A stretch of 17,915 nucleotides of DNA from an uncultured Hyphomicrobiales bacterium (GCA_903918155.1 CAIXDD010000052.1:1-17915), one strand, 5' to 3'. Numbered from the stretch's first letter, positions 6,028-13,745 are shown. The notes: generated by a model from the letters alone, not told the origin. Made by a program: numbers and translations.

Positions 6028-6996
6028 TCAGCCGGCCACGCGCACGACGCGGCCCTCCTGCGCGGAACGCGCCATCGCCTCCAGCGCCGCCACGCCATGA
6101 ACCGCGTCGGCGAGCGGCACGGGAAAGGCTTTCGCGCCCGTCGCCGCATCGGCGAAGGCCTCCATCTCCGCCCGCTGCGCGTCATGATCGGGCAGGCTCT
6201 CCTCGACCTCGCGTCCCTGCGTCGTGCGCAGGCGGAAGTCTCGCGAACCCCGCGTCTCGGCCCAGCCCTTGGAGCCGAAAATCTGGAAGCGCTGATCCTG
6301 CGCCGTCGCGCCGATCCCCGTCAGCGTCGCGCTCGCGCCATTGCGCATGCGCAGCAGGACGGCGGTGGAATCGGCGAGCGCATTGTCGGTGACGTCATGG
6401 CGCGCCGCCGCAAAAACCTCCTCGACCGCGCCCAGCGTTTCGATGGAGAGATAGAGCATATGGTCGGCGAGGCCGCCGGGCGGCGCGTTGGCGGGATCGC
6501 CCTTCCAGTCGCCCGGCTTGATGCGATGATAGCGATGGACGCAGAAACTGCCCTGCGCATGCAAGAGGTCGCCGAGCGCGCCCGCCGCGATCTCCGCGCG
6601 CAGCCGCGCGACATTGGGCATGAAACAGCGATCATAGCCCATCGCCATCACGAGGCCGCGCGCCTGCGCCGCCTCCTGCAAGGCGCGCGCGTCGGCACCC
6701 GCCAGCGCCATGGGCTTGACGCCCAGCACATGCTTGCCGGCCTCCAGCGCCTGCAGGGAATGGCGCGCGTGCAGATGCGCAGGCCCGCAGGAGACGATAC
6801 CCGCGATCGAGGGATCGGCGAGCACGGCGGCGTAATCCGCGCTCAGCGTCACGCCCTTGGCCGCGGCGAACGCGCGCGCCTTCTCAGGCCGCGGCGCGAC
6901 CGCATGGGTCACGCGCACGCGCTGCGAAATTCCATTGACGGAGTCCACGAGCCGCTGGCCGTAATGGCCAAGTCCGACGATGGCGACGTTCAGCAT
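6028..6996 (-). CDS. Gfo/Idh/MocA-family NAD(P)-dependent oxidoreductase
   Basis: 322-residue dehydrogenase. The Rossmann fold begins at once with NVAIVGLGHYGQR (GxGxxG-type loop, residues 8-13), and the Asp-type strand continues to VTHAVAPRPEKA. The family's EKP motif appears as GVKPMAL with K94 kept and the usual Glu changed to Val. The C-terminal domain has PPGGLADHMLYLSIETLG, with H179 in the position of the family's substrate or proton-relay histidine. The substrate is not evident; most relatives act on sugars, inositols or bile-pigment-like compounds. ATG 6994-6996 follows GGGGGA on the minus strand; a longer reading from 7110 only adds antisense of the upstream gene. It is divergent from the gene at 7109 with a 112-nt gap, and convergent with the binding protein across the terminator. 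Confidence 0.9.
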   Translation of the reverse strand: MLNVAIVGLGHYGQRLVDSVNGISQRVRVTHAVAPRPEKARAFAAAKGVTLSADYAAVLADPSIAGIVSCGPAHLHARHSLQALEAGKHVLGVKPMALAGADARALQEAAQARGLVMAMGYDRCFMPNVARLRAEIAAGALGDLLHAQGSFCVHRYHRIKPGDWKGDPANAPPGGLADHMLYLSIETLGAVEEVFAAARHDVTDNALADSTAVLLRMRNGASATLTGIGATAQDQRFQIFGSKGWAETRGSRDFRLRTTQGREVEESLPDHDAQRAEMEAFADAATGAKAFPVPLADAVHGVAALEAMARSAQEGRVVRVAG

Positions 6997-7108
6997 GGCG
7001 CTCCCCCTTTTGCGCCAGTCTATGCGCCCAGCGCCGCGCTGCATACTGACCGCTGCGCGGGTCCGTGTTAAGACATGCGGGGGCGCGCGCGACGGGAGCC
7101 CGAAGGCC

Positions 7109-7825
7109 ATGGCGCAGCACGAGACGCATCAGGACGGGGCTCATCAGGCCGAATCTCATCACGATGACTCTCATCGGGTCGAGTGGCGCGCGCGCGCGCT
7201 CGAATGCCGCGATTTCGCCATGGAGGCGCAGGAGGCCGGCGCCGGCGCGCCGACGCTGTGCCTGGGCTTCGCCGATCCCGCGAGCTGCCGCCTGCTGGAC
7301 GATCTGGCGAGGGGCCTGCATCTCATCGCGCTCGCGCCCGCCGCCTTGCCGCTCGACGGCGCGCCGGCGCTGGAGAGCGCGGACCTTGCGCGCCATGCGC
7401 TGACCTGCGCCGATTCGCTGGGCCACGGCCTCTTCGCGATCGTGGCGCGCGGCGACGAGGACCACGCCGCCCTGCGCCTCGCGCTCTTGGCGCCGCAGCG
7501 GGTGAGCGCGCTCGCGCTGCTTGCGCCCGACCTTCATTCCCACGACGGGCCGGCCGGCGACGCCGACCTGCTCGACGCCATCGCCCATCTGCGCGCGCCC
7601 GCGCTCGCCGCTTTCGGCGCGCTCGACCGCGCGGCGGCGCGCAATGCGCGGCTCCTGCGCGAACGCCTGCCCCATTGCCGCATCGCGCTGCTGCGCGACG
7701 CCGGCGAGGAGGTGGAGCGCGAGCGGCCCCATGCGCTTGCGCGCATGATCGCGGCCTTCCTGCGCGCGCCGCATGCTTTCTCGACGTTCGACGATCCCGC
7801 CTGGAGCCACGGATTCCCCTCATGA
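7109..7825 (+). CDS. Alpha/beta-hydrolase-fold protein lacking catalytic Ser and His, with His-rich N-terminus
   Basis: 238 residues. The N-terminus is His-rich (H4, H7, H12, H17, H18, H22), followed by a domain that follows the alpha/beta-hydrolase plan. FAIVARGDEDHAALRLALLA occupies the nucleophile-elbow helix (normally GHSxGG), RVSALALLAPDL the next strand, LAAFGALDR the acid strand (D173), and DAGEEVERERPHALARMIAA the histidine loop (normally GxxH). The Ser position is Gly or Asp (115-116) and the His is E200; the oxyanion HG is LG (52-53). It is thus probably a pseudo-enzyme or structural/regulatory partner. ATG 7109 follows GGGAG at a slightly long distance. Its TGA overlaps the next gene's ATG (ATGA, 7822-7825), implying translational coupling with the CoA-transferase. 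The fold assignment rests on motif spacing only. Confidence 0.7.
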   Translation: MAQHETHQDGAHQAESHHDDSHRVEWRARALECRDFAMEAQEAGAGAPTLCLGFADPASCRLLDDLARGLHLIALAPAALPLDGAPALESADLARHALTCADSLGHGLFAIVARGDEDHAALRLALLAPQRVSALALLAPDLHSHDGPAGDADLLDAIAHLRAPALAAFGALDRAAARNARLLRERLPHCRIALLRDAGEEVERERPHALARMIAAFLRAPHAFSTFDDPAWSHGFPS

Positions 7826-9015
7826 GCGCCCTTCTCGCCGGCGTGCGCGTGCTTGATCTCACCAATGTGCTCGCCGGTCCCTTCTGCTGCTATCAGCTCG
7901 CGCTCATGGGCGCGGACGTCATCAAGGTCGAGACGCCGGGCGCGGGCGATCTCGCGCGCCAGCTCGGCGCCGATCCCGCGCTCAACGAAAATCTGATGGG
8001 CGCGTCGTTCCTCGCGCAAAACGCCGCCAAACGCTCCATCGCGCTTGATCTGAAAAGCCCGCGCGGCAAGGAGATCTTTCACAAGCTCGTCGCCAGCGCC
8101 GATGTGGTGGTGGAGAATTTCCGCCCCGGCGTGATGGAGCGCCTCGGCCTTGGCGCGCAGGCCTTGCGCGCGCTCAAGCCCGGCCTCGTCTATTGCGCGA
8201 TCTCCGGCTTCGGGCAGGACGGGCCGCTGCGCGACAATCCCGCCTATGACCAGATCGTGCAGGGCCTGTCGGGCGTGATGAGCGTGACGGGCGATGCGCG
8301 ATCGGGCCCGCTGCGCGTGGGCTATCCCGTCGCCGACACGGTCGGCGGGCTCACGGCGGCCATGGCCGTTTGCGGCGCGCTGGTGCGGCGCGGACGCACG
8401 GGCGAAGGCGAGACCATCGACGTGTCGATGCTCGAGGCCGCCCTCGTCGCCATGGGCTGGCAAGTCTCCAACTGGCTCATCGCCGGCGTGGCGCCCGAGC
8501 GGCTGGGCAATGAGAATATGACGGCCGCGCCTTCCGGAACCTTCGCCACCGCCGAGGGCGCGCTCAACATCGCCGCCAACAAGCAGCAGCAATTCGAAAA
8601 GCTCTGCGCGCTGATCGGCCGGCCGGAACTGGCGCGCGATCCCCGTTTCGCGCAGCGCGAGGAGCGCAAGCGCCGTCGCTACGAATTGAAGGCGGAGTTG
8701 GAGATCGCTTTGGCCGACAGGTCCGCCGCGCAATGGGCGGCGCTGATGAACGCGGCAGGGATTCCCGCGGGGGAAGTGCTCAGCGTGCCGCAGGCGCTCG
8801 CCCATCCGCAAATCGCCGCGCGCGGTCTCGTGCGCCGGTTCGAGGAGGCGCCGGGCGTTGGAGCGCCGCTCGACGTGGTGCGCGCGGGCTTCCGCCTCGC
8901 AAGCGGCGATCCCGTCCCCGCCGCACCGCCGCCGCGCCTTGGCGAACATGCGGCGGAGATTTTGCGCGAACTGGGTTTGCCGGCCGCCGAGATCGACGCC
9001 TTTCTGCGCGGCTGA
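7822..9015 (+). CDS. CaiB/BaiF family III CoA-transferase
   Basis: 397-residue family III CoA-transferase, moving CoA between a CoA thioester and a carboxylic acid. N-terminal GVRVLDLTNVLAGPF and GADVIKVE are family signatures. The catalytic aspartate that forms the aspartyl-CoA thioester is D143 in PAYDQIVQGLSG, and GEGETIDVSMLEA (about 195-210) is the usual interlock-domain motif. FGQDGPLRDNPAYD marks the active-site segment. Relatives act on oxalate, carnitine, mesaconate, succinate or bile-acid CoA esters; the sequence alone does not choose. It starts inside the last codon of the hydrolase-fold gene (ATGA), so the two proteins are probably made together. The stop lies 18 nt from the convergent TctC gene. 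A Bug-type carboxylate-binding protein next door fits a carboxylic-acid substrate. Confidence 0.93.
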   Translation: MSALLAGVRVLDLTNVLAGPFCCYQLALMGADVIKVETPGAGDLARQLGADPALNENLMGASFLAQNAAKRSIALDLKSPRGKEIFHKLVASADVVVENFRPGVMERLGLGAQALRALKPGLVYCAISGFGQDGPLRDNPAYDQIVQGLSGVMSVTGDARSGPLRVGYPVADTVGGLTAAMAVCGALVRRGRTGEGETIDVSMLEAALVAMGWQVSNWLIAGVAPERLGNENMTAAPSGTFATAEGALNIAANKQQQFEKLCALIGRPELARDPRFAQREERKRRRYELKAELEIALADRSAAQWAALMNAAGIPAGEVLSVPQALAHPQIAARGLVRRFEEAPGVGAPLDVVRAGFRLASGDPVPAAPPPRLGEHAAEILRELGLPAAEIDAFLRG

Positions 9016-9033
9016 AGGGCCCGCTTGCGCGCC

Positions 9034-10056
9034 CTATTGCATGGGATCGAGCTTGCCGTCCTTCTGCACCTGCCGCCAGCTCACCAGCGCTTCCTGCAAT
9101 TTCTTTTTCATGAAGGCCGCATCGCCCACCACCGGGCTCGCGCCCTGCGGAATGAGGAAATCCGCCGTCGCCTTGGAGGCCGAGACCTCCTTCGCCCAGG
9201 CGCCCAGCTTGGCGAGAACCGGCTGCGGGGTCGCCGCCGGCGCCCAGAGCGCCCATAGCGCCGTCGTGTCGGAAGTCTTGAACCCCTGCTCGTTCATGGT
9301 CGGCAGGTCGGGCCGGCCGGGCACGCGTTCGGCGGTCGTCACCGCGATGAGGCGCACGCGCCCCGCCTTCTCCTGCCCCACCGCGAACGGCACGTCGGCA
9401 TAGGCGAAATCCAGCTGGCCGGCGGCGAGGTCGGAGATCGCCTGCGGCGTGATCTTGTAGGCGACCGGCGTCACGTCGAGCTTGGCGCCGCCGACATAGA
9501 TGACCGAGCTTGCGAGCGCGACCGTGGTCGCCCAGCCATAGGTCGCCTTGCCGCCCTTGGCTTTCAGCATGGCGGTGAGGCCGGCGACGTCGCGCACGGG
9601 CGATTCAGGATGGACCGCGAGCGCGAAACCGTTCTCGTGCAGCGCGGCGACGGGCGTGAGGTCCTTCTCCACATTGAAGGGCACGTCCTTGTAGAGCGCC
9701 GTATTGCCGGCGGTCGTGGCGGTGGAGGCGAGCAGCAGCGTATAGCCGTCGGGCTTGGCTTTCGCCGCGCCCTCGACGGACAGGTTGCCCGACGCGCCGG
9801 GCCGGTTGTCGATGATGAAGGTCGCCGCGCCGCCGGACGCCTTGCGCAGCTCCTCGGCGTAGAAGCGCGCGGGAATGTCGGCGCCCGAGCCGGCCGCAAA
9901 GCCCAGCAGGATGCGGATCGGCTTGTCGGGATATTGCTGCGCGCAAGCCGCGCCTGCGCCGAACGCCGCGAGCCCGACGCCGCATGCAAGACCCGCGAAG
10001 GTCCGCGCCAGAGTCCGCGCCAAAATCCGCGTGAGGCCCGATGAAAATCCCCTCAT
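9034..10056 (-). CDS. Bug/TctC-family tripartite tricarboxylate transporter binding protein
   Basis: 340-residue exported solute-binding protein. The signal peptide spans about residues 1-39, ending A-C-A before QQYPDKPIRILLGFAAGSGAD, the classic TctC/Bug opening. FIIDNRPGASGNLSVEGAAK and PDGYTLLLASTA follow, the two conserved stretches that bind the carboxylate ligand through backbone contacts. LPTMNEQGFK is the usual late motif. ATG 10054-10056 follows AAGGAGA; a longer frame from 10182 is discarded since it lacks a ribosome site and precedes the signal peptide. No tctA or tctB membrane genes are near; orphan Bug genes are common in proteobacteria. The signal peptide contains a threefold 12-bp repeat (10001-10036) encoding L-x-R-[IT] units. 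Confidence 0.93.
   Translation of the reverse strand: MRGFSSGLTRILARTLARTFAGLACGVGLAAFGAGAACAQQYPDKPIRILLGFAAGSGADIPARFYAEELRKASGGAATFIIDNRPGASGNLSVEGAAKAKPDGYTLLLASTATTAGNTALYKDVPFNVEKDLTPVAALHENGFALAVHPESPVRDVAGLTAMLKAKGGKATYGWATTVALASSVIYVGGAKLDVTPVAYKITPQAISDLAAGQLDFAYADVPFAVGQEKAGRVRLIAVTTAERVPGRPDLPTMNEQGFKTSDTTALWALWAPAATPQPVLAKLGAWAKEVSASKATADFLIPQGASPVVGDAAFMKKKLQEALVSWRQVQKDGKLDPMQ
10001..10036 (-). repeat. Three 12-bp tandem units inside the TctC signal peptide
   Basis: GTCCGCGCCAGA, GTCCGCGCCAAA and ATCCGCGTGAGG lie head to tail with a 12-bp period. On the coding strand they give LTRI-LART-LART (residues 8-19), lengthening the positively charged n-region of the signal peptide. 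This looks like slipped-strand duplication. Confidence 0.75.
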
Positions 10057-10119
10057 GACCGTCTCCTTCCCGGACGCCGTCTTTTCGCGACGGCTTGGCG
10101 ATGAGACTGACCCAGCTTC

Positions 10120-10166
10120 GCCCCTCTGGCAAGGCTGCGCGAAGCCCCTCTGGCAAGCTTGCGCGG
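10120..10166. repeat. 24-bp direct repeat with nested palindrome between divergent genes
   Basis: GCCCCTCTGGCAAG begins at 10120 and again at 10144; both copies continue with TGCGCG after two mismatched bases. Copy 2 contains the perfect palindrome GCAAGCTTGC (10153-10162). GCTTCGC (10115-10121) and GCGAAGC (10139-10145) form an inverted repeat around copy 1. It lies in the 147-nt gap between the TctC gene (starting at 10056, minus) and the acetyltransferase (10204, plus), so it may be a regulator-binding site. No clear -35/-10 pair was found here. Confidence 0.6.
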
Positions 10167-10203
10167 CGCCCGTTATGACCATCGCCCATCAGGAGGAGAC
10201 GCC

Positions 10204-10668
10204 ATGGACATCCGCCCCGCGACGCTTGAGGACGCGCAAGCCGCCATCGATCTGGTGCGCCGCTCCATCATGGAGCTGTGCCGCGCCGACCATGAGGGCG
10301 ACCCGCTCACGCTGGAAGGCTGGCTCGCCAACAAGAGCGTGAAGAACATGCGCGCCTGGATCGAGACGCCGGGCTCCGACGTCTTCCTCGCCTGGCGCGA
10401 CGGCGCGCTGGCTGGCGTGGGCGGCTTCACCGGGGCGGGCGACGTGATCCTGCTCTATGTCGATCCCGCGATGCGTTTCGCCGGGATCAGCGCCGGCCTG
10501 CTCGCGCGCATCGAGGCGCGCGCGCGCGAGATCGGCCTGCCGCGCCTGCGGCTGACGTCGAGCCTCACGGCGCGCCGGTTCTTTCTGGAACGCGGTTATG
10601 AGGAAGAAGACGACGAAGGCGACATTTTCGCCTCCGACGCCAATTGCGAGCTCACGAAGGAGCTGTGA
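10204..10668 (+). CDS. GNAT-family N-acetyltransferase
   Basis: 154-residue GNAT fold protein, transferring an acetyl group from acetyl-CoA to an amine of unknown substrate. MDIRPATLEDAQAAIDLVRR is the typical first strand and helix. VFLAWRDGALAGVGGF gives strands 2-4, and VILLYVDPAMRFAGISAGLL is motif A, where R-F-A-G-I-S replaces the usual Q/R-x-x-G-x-G/A pyrophosphate loop. LTSSLTARRFFLERGYEEE is the motif B region with the conserved A-x-x-F-F/Y-x-x-x-G-Y/F. ATG 10204 has a strong GGAGGAG upstream. Its stop is only three bases from the hemA stop on the other strand, a tail-to-tail pair with no full terminator between them. Confidence 0.9.
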   Translation: MDIRPATLEDAQAAIDLVRRSIMELCRADHEGDPLTLEGWLANKSVKNMRAWIETPGSDVFLAWRDGALAGVGGFTGAGDVILLYVDPAMRFAGISAGLLARIEARAREIGLPRLRLTSSLTARRFFLERGYEEEDDEGDIFASDANCELTKEL

Positions 10669-10671
10669 GCC

Positions 10672-11940
10672 TCACTCGGCCGCGACGGCGCCGAGGCCCT
10701 CGGCGCTCGCCCCGGCGGGAACCTTGCGCGGCAGGCCGAGGCGCTGCCACACATCGCTCATGGCCTCCACCAGCGCGTCCACATGGGCGTCTGTATGGGC
10801 GGGCGTGGGCGTGATGCGCAGACGCTCCGTCCCGCGCGCGACCGTGGGATAATTGATCGGCTGAATGTAGATGTGATGGCGCTCGAGCAACATGTCGCTC
10901 GCGGTCTTGCACAATTCAGCGTCGCCCACGAACACGGGCACGATATGGGAGGGATTCTCCATCACCGGCATGCCCGCGGCCGACAGCGCGGCCTTGGTGC
11001 GCGCCACCTGGCGCCGCTGGCCCTCGCGCTCGACATTCGACGTCTTGAGCCGGCGCACGGCCGCATGGGCCGCGGCGGCGACCGCCGGCGGCAAGGCCGT
11101 GGTGAAAATGAAGGACGGCGCATAGCTGCGGATCGCGTCGACGATCACCTGATCGGCGGCGATATAGCCGCCCAGCGTGCCGAACCCCTTGGCGAGCGTG
11201 CCCTCGATCACGTCGATGCGGTCCATCACGCCTTCGCGCTCGCACACGCCCCCGCCATGGGCGCCGTACATGCCCACCGCATGCACTTCGTCCACATAGG
11301 TCATCGCGCCGTAACGCTCGGCCAGATCGGCGATGCGCGCCACGGGCGCGATGTCGCCGTCCATCGAATAGAGGCTTTCGAAGACGATGAGCTTGGCGCG
11401 CTCGCGCCCGGCCCGCTTCAACAGCTCTTCGAGATGCGTCATGTCGTTGTGGCGGAAGATCTGCTTCTCCGCGCCCGAGCGTTTCACGCCCTCGATCATG
11501 GAATTGTGGTTGAGCGCGTCCGACAGGATCAGGCAATCGGGCAGCAATTGCGCGATCGTGGAGATCCCGGCCAGGTTCGACACCCAGCCCGAGGTGAAGG
11601 CGAGCGCGGCCTCCTTCTGGTGAAGGTCGGCCAGCTCCGCCTCCAGCTTCACCAGCGGATGATTGTTGCCGGAAATATTGCGCGTGCCGCCGGCCCCCGC
11701 GCCGAAAGCCTGCGCCGCCGCCGTCATCGCGCCGATGACCTCGGGATGCTGGCCCATGGCCAGATAATCGTTCGAGCACCAGATCACGACGTCGCGCGTG
11801 GGGCCGTCGGCGCCGTCCGGGCGCCACAGGGCGTGCGGGAAGCGGGCGACGTCGCGCTCAAGATCGGCGAAGACCCTGTAGCGCCGCTCGTCGCGAAGGC
11901 GCCCGATCGCCTGACCGAAACACCGCCTGTAATCCACCAT
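10672..11940 (-). CDS. hemA: 5-aminolevulinate synthase
   Basis: 422-residue PLP enzyme that condenses glycine with succinyl-CoA to 5-aminolevulinate, the C4 (Shemin) entry to haem and other tetrapyrroles in Alphaproteobacteria. Diagnostic stretches: YRVFADLERD near the N-terminus; WCSNDYLAMGQHP; GGTRNISGNNHPLVKLE; SDALNHNSMIEG; YVDEVHAVGMYG (D217 binds the PLP nitrogen); and the PLP lysine K251 in GTLAKGFGTLGGY. QPINYPTVARGTERLRITPTP (split as 359-379) closes the active site. ATG 11938-11940 was chosen because related enzymes begin M-x-Y-R-R at this point and AAGGA lies upstream; an in-frame ATG at 12081 would add a 47-residue Pro/Arg tail built on a repeat. It would supply haem for proteins such as the CxxCH protein at 13746, as for all haem in the cell. 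Confidence 0.97.
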   Translation of the reverse strand: MVDYRRCFGQAIGRLRDERRYRVFADLERDVARFPHALWRPDGADGPTRDVVIWCSNDYLAMGQHPEVIGAMTAAAQAFGAGAGGTRNISGNNHPLVKLEAELADLHQKEAALAFTSGWVSNLAGISTIAQLLPDCLILSDALNHNSMIEGVKRSGAEKQIFRHNDMTHLEELLKRAGRERAKLIVFESLYSMDGDIAPVARIADLAERYGAMTYVDEVHAVGMYGAHGGGVCEREGVMDRIDVIEGTLAKGFGTLGGYIAADQVIVDAIRSYAPSFIFTTALPPAVAAAAHAAVRRLKTSNVEREGQRRQVARTKAALSAAGMPVMENPSHIVPVFVGDAELCKTASDMLLERHHIYIQPINYPTVARGTERLRITPTPAHTDAHVDALVEAMSDVWQRLGLPRKVPAGASAEGLGAVAAE

Positions 11941-11999
11941 CGTCGGTCCGTCCTTGGGGCCGTTTTCGCCTGCCCCGAAGCCGCGGCGCATCCGCCGGA

Positions 12000-12035
12000 G
12001 AGGCTCTGGGCGAGGCTCTGGGAGAGGCTTGGTCT
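12000..12035. repeat. 12-bp tandem repeat in the hemA leader
   Basis: GAGGCTCTGGGC, GAGGCTCTGGGA and the degenerate GAGGCTTGGTCT run head to tail, 60-95 bp upstream of the hemA start. If the upstream ATG at 12081 were used they would encode a Pro-Glu-Pro-x repeat. More likely they are leader DNA created by slippage, with unknown effect on expression. Confidence 0.7.
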
Positions 12036-12081
12036 GGGCAGGAGACGAAACGCGCCCAACCAGCCGATTTAGAACGGTCAT

Positions 12082-12356
12082 AAAATCACATTCCGTTTCC
12101 AGCGTCGAGCGACCCGATGTCTCACGCTAGCCCCCGCGAAGGCCATTTCCTTGCGCTGGATCACGTTTTGGGAGCCAGGCGGCGGACGGCAAGGGCGCCG
12201 GCCGGCGCCCCTGCGCGCGAACGGTGACGCCGAAGCTTTAGCGGACGAAGCAAATATGCCATTCTGTCTCCGGGCTTGGGAGCTTCGCCGCCTGCGCGCT
12301 CCCAACGGCGCGGGGGCCGCCGGGAGCATGGGAGCGGGGCGGCGCGGGAGTGCCCC
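12082..12356. other. hemA-cfa divergent intergenic region with 18-bp perfect palindrome
   Basis: The gap between hemA (start 11940) and the cyclopropane synthase gene (start 12357) is 416 bp. No convincing gene lies in it. GGGCGCCGGCCGGCGCCC at 12193-12210 is a perfect 18-bp palindrome; it has no T tract and could be an operator or a cruciform. An AT-richer patch at 12080-12095 (TAAAATCACATT) may belong to the hemA promoter, but I could not assign a clean -35/-10 pair for either gene. Confidence 0.5.
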
Positions 12357-13559
12357 ATGTCGCGTTTCGTCCACGCCTGTCTCCAGACCTTTCTCCAGAA
12401 CTGGCTGCGTCGCGGCCGGCTGGACGTGCGCCTGCCCGACGGCGCGACCTTCTCCTGCGGGGACGGCGAGGGGCCCTCGGCCGCCGTGGCCCTGACCGAG
12501 CCCAGCGCGCCCCTGCGCCTTTTGCGCGACCCCACGCTGGCGCTGGGCGAACTCTATATGGACGGCGGGCTGGTGGTGGAGCGCGGCGGCGTTTACGACG
12601 TGCTCGAAATGGGCCTGCGCAATCTGGAGCCCGGCGCCGCCCATGGCTGGATCCGCGCGCAGGACGCATGGCGCTATGGGCTGCGCCGCCTGCATCAGGC
12701 CAATGACGCGCGCAGGGCGCGCCGCAACGTCGCCCATCATTACGATCTGGGCAACGCGCTCTACGAACTCTTCCTCGATTCGGACATGCAATATTCCTGC
12801 GCCTTTTTCGAACGTCCCGGACAAAGCCTCGAAGAGGCCCAGCTCGCCAAGAAGCGGCGCATCGCGGCGAAACTCCACGTCGCGCCGGGCCAAAGCGTGC
12901 TGGACATCGGCTGCGGCTGGGGCGGCATGGCGCTTTATCTGGCGCGCGCCTGCGGCGCCCGGCCCATCGGCGTCACGCTGTCGCAGGAGCAATTGGAGCG
13001 CGCCCGCGCGCGCGCCGCGCAAACGAAGGCAGCCGCGCAATTCCGCCTGCAGGATTATCGCGCCGTCACGGAAAGCTTCGACCGCATCGTCTCCGTGGGC
13101 ATGCTGGAACATGTGGGCGCGCCTTATCTCGACGCTTTTTTCGCGCAGGTCGCCCGGCTTCTCAAAAAGGACGGCGTGGCCCTCATCCATACGATCGGTC
13201 GGCCGGAGGGGCCGGGGATCACCAATCCCTGGATCAAGAAACACATTTTCCCCGGCGGCTATATTCCCGCTCTGTCCGAACTGGCGCGCGCCATCGAACG
13301 TTCGGGCCTGATGATCGCCGACGTGGAGGTTCTGCGCCTGCATTACGCCGAGACGCTGAAGGCCTGGCGGGAGCGCTTCCTCGCGCGGCGGGCGGAAGCC
13401 GCGGCCATGTATGACGAGCGCTTCTGCCGCATGTGGGAATTCTATCTCGCCGGCAGCGAAGCCTGTTTTCGGCTGGGCCAGCAGGTCGTCTTCCAGATCC
13501 AGCTCGTGCGCGACGTCGCCGCCCTGCCCGACACGCGCGATTACGTGGCCGAGGGCTAA
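12357..13559 (+). CDS. cfa: Cyclopropane-fatty-acyl-phospholipid synthase (possibly C-terminally truncated)
   Basis: 400-residue SAM-dependent enzyme that adds a methylene across the double bond of membrane phospholipid acyl chains. The N-terminal lipid-interacting domain (1-115) precedes HHYDLGNALYELFLD and QYSCAFF with C148. The SAM loop is VLDIGCGWGGMALYLA (181-196). The catalytic residues known in the family are E251 (GMLEHVG), H278 (LIHTIG) and Y330 (HYAETLKAW). FPGGYIPALSE is also typical. ATG 12357 follows GGGAG; the longer frame from 12276 has no ribosome site. The TAA at 13557-13559 is followed in the same frame by 17 more plausible codons, RRLRACEEARDLRLAGE, then TGA (13611-13613). 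The tail looks like coding sequence cut off by a Glu-to-stop change; the core is intact, so activity is probably kept. Confidence 0.94.
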   Translation: MSRFVHACLQTFLQNWLRRGRLDVRLPDGATFSCGDGEGPSAAVALTEPSAPLRLLRDPTLALGELYMDGGLVVERGGVYDVLEMGLRNLEPGAAHGWIRAQDAWRYGLRRLHQANDARRARRNVAHHYDLGNALYELFLDSDMQYSCAFFERPGQSLEEAQLAKKRRIAAKLHVAPGQSVLDIGCGWGGMALYLARACGARPIGVTLSQEQLERARARAAQTKAAAQFRLQDYRAVTESFDRIVSVGMLEHVGAPYLDAFFAQVARLLKKDGVALIHTIGRPEGPGITNPWIKKHIFPGGYIPALSELARAIERSGLMIADVEVLRLHYAETLKAWRERFLARRAEAAAMYDERFCRMWEFYLAGSEACFRLGQQVVFQIQLVRDVAALPDTRDYVAEG

Positions 13560-13613
13560 CGCCGCTTGCGCGCCTGCGAAGAGGCCCGCGACCTGCGGCT
13601 GGCGGGCGAATGA
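13560..13613 (+). other. Former C-terminal tail of cfa beyond an in-frame TAA
   Basis: Seventeen sense codons in the cfa frame, RRLRACEEARDLRLAGE, run from 13560 to a TGA at 13611-13613. Their charge pattern and codon choice resemble the helix-like Arg/Glu-rich ends of related synthases. A single G-to-T change (GAA to TAA at 13557) would explain it. It could instead be a chance extension. Confidence 0.45.
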
Positions 13614-13745
13614 CCCCGCAGGTCTCCCCCCGCAATTTCGCTGGCGCGGCCCGTGGAAGCGGCTAATCTGATGCCGAGCCCGCCATCCAAGACGGGCGCC
13701 GGGGCGCAGACCCCGGACGGGATGGACCCGAAGGGAGAGACACGA

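Noticed and set aside
7534..8949. 471-codon minus-strand frame over the hydrolase-fold and CoA-transferase genes
   Set aside because: Antisense shadow; the plus-strand CoA-transferase has clear family motifs.
10650..10670. GCTCAC/GTGAGC hairpin at the acetyltransferase stop as a terminator
   Set aside because: Only 6 bp with a 9-nt loop and no T tract; too weak to call.
11941..12081. Upstream ATG (12081) giving hemA a 47-residue N-terminal extension
   Set aside because: The extension is Pro/Arg-rich, comes from a 12-bp tandem repeat, has no family match, and the ATG at 11940 has a ribosome site at the family's usual start.
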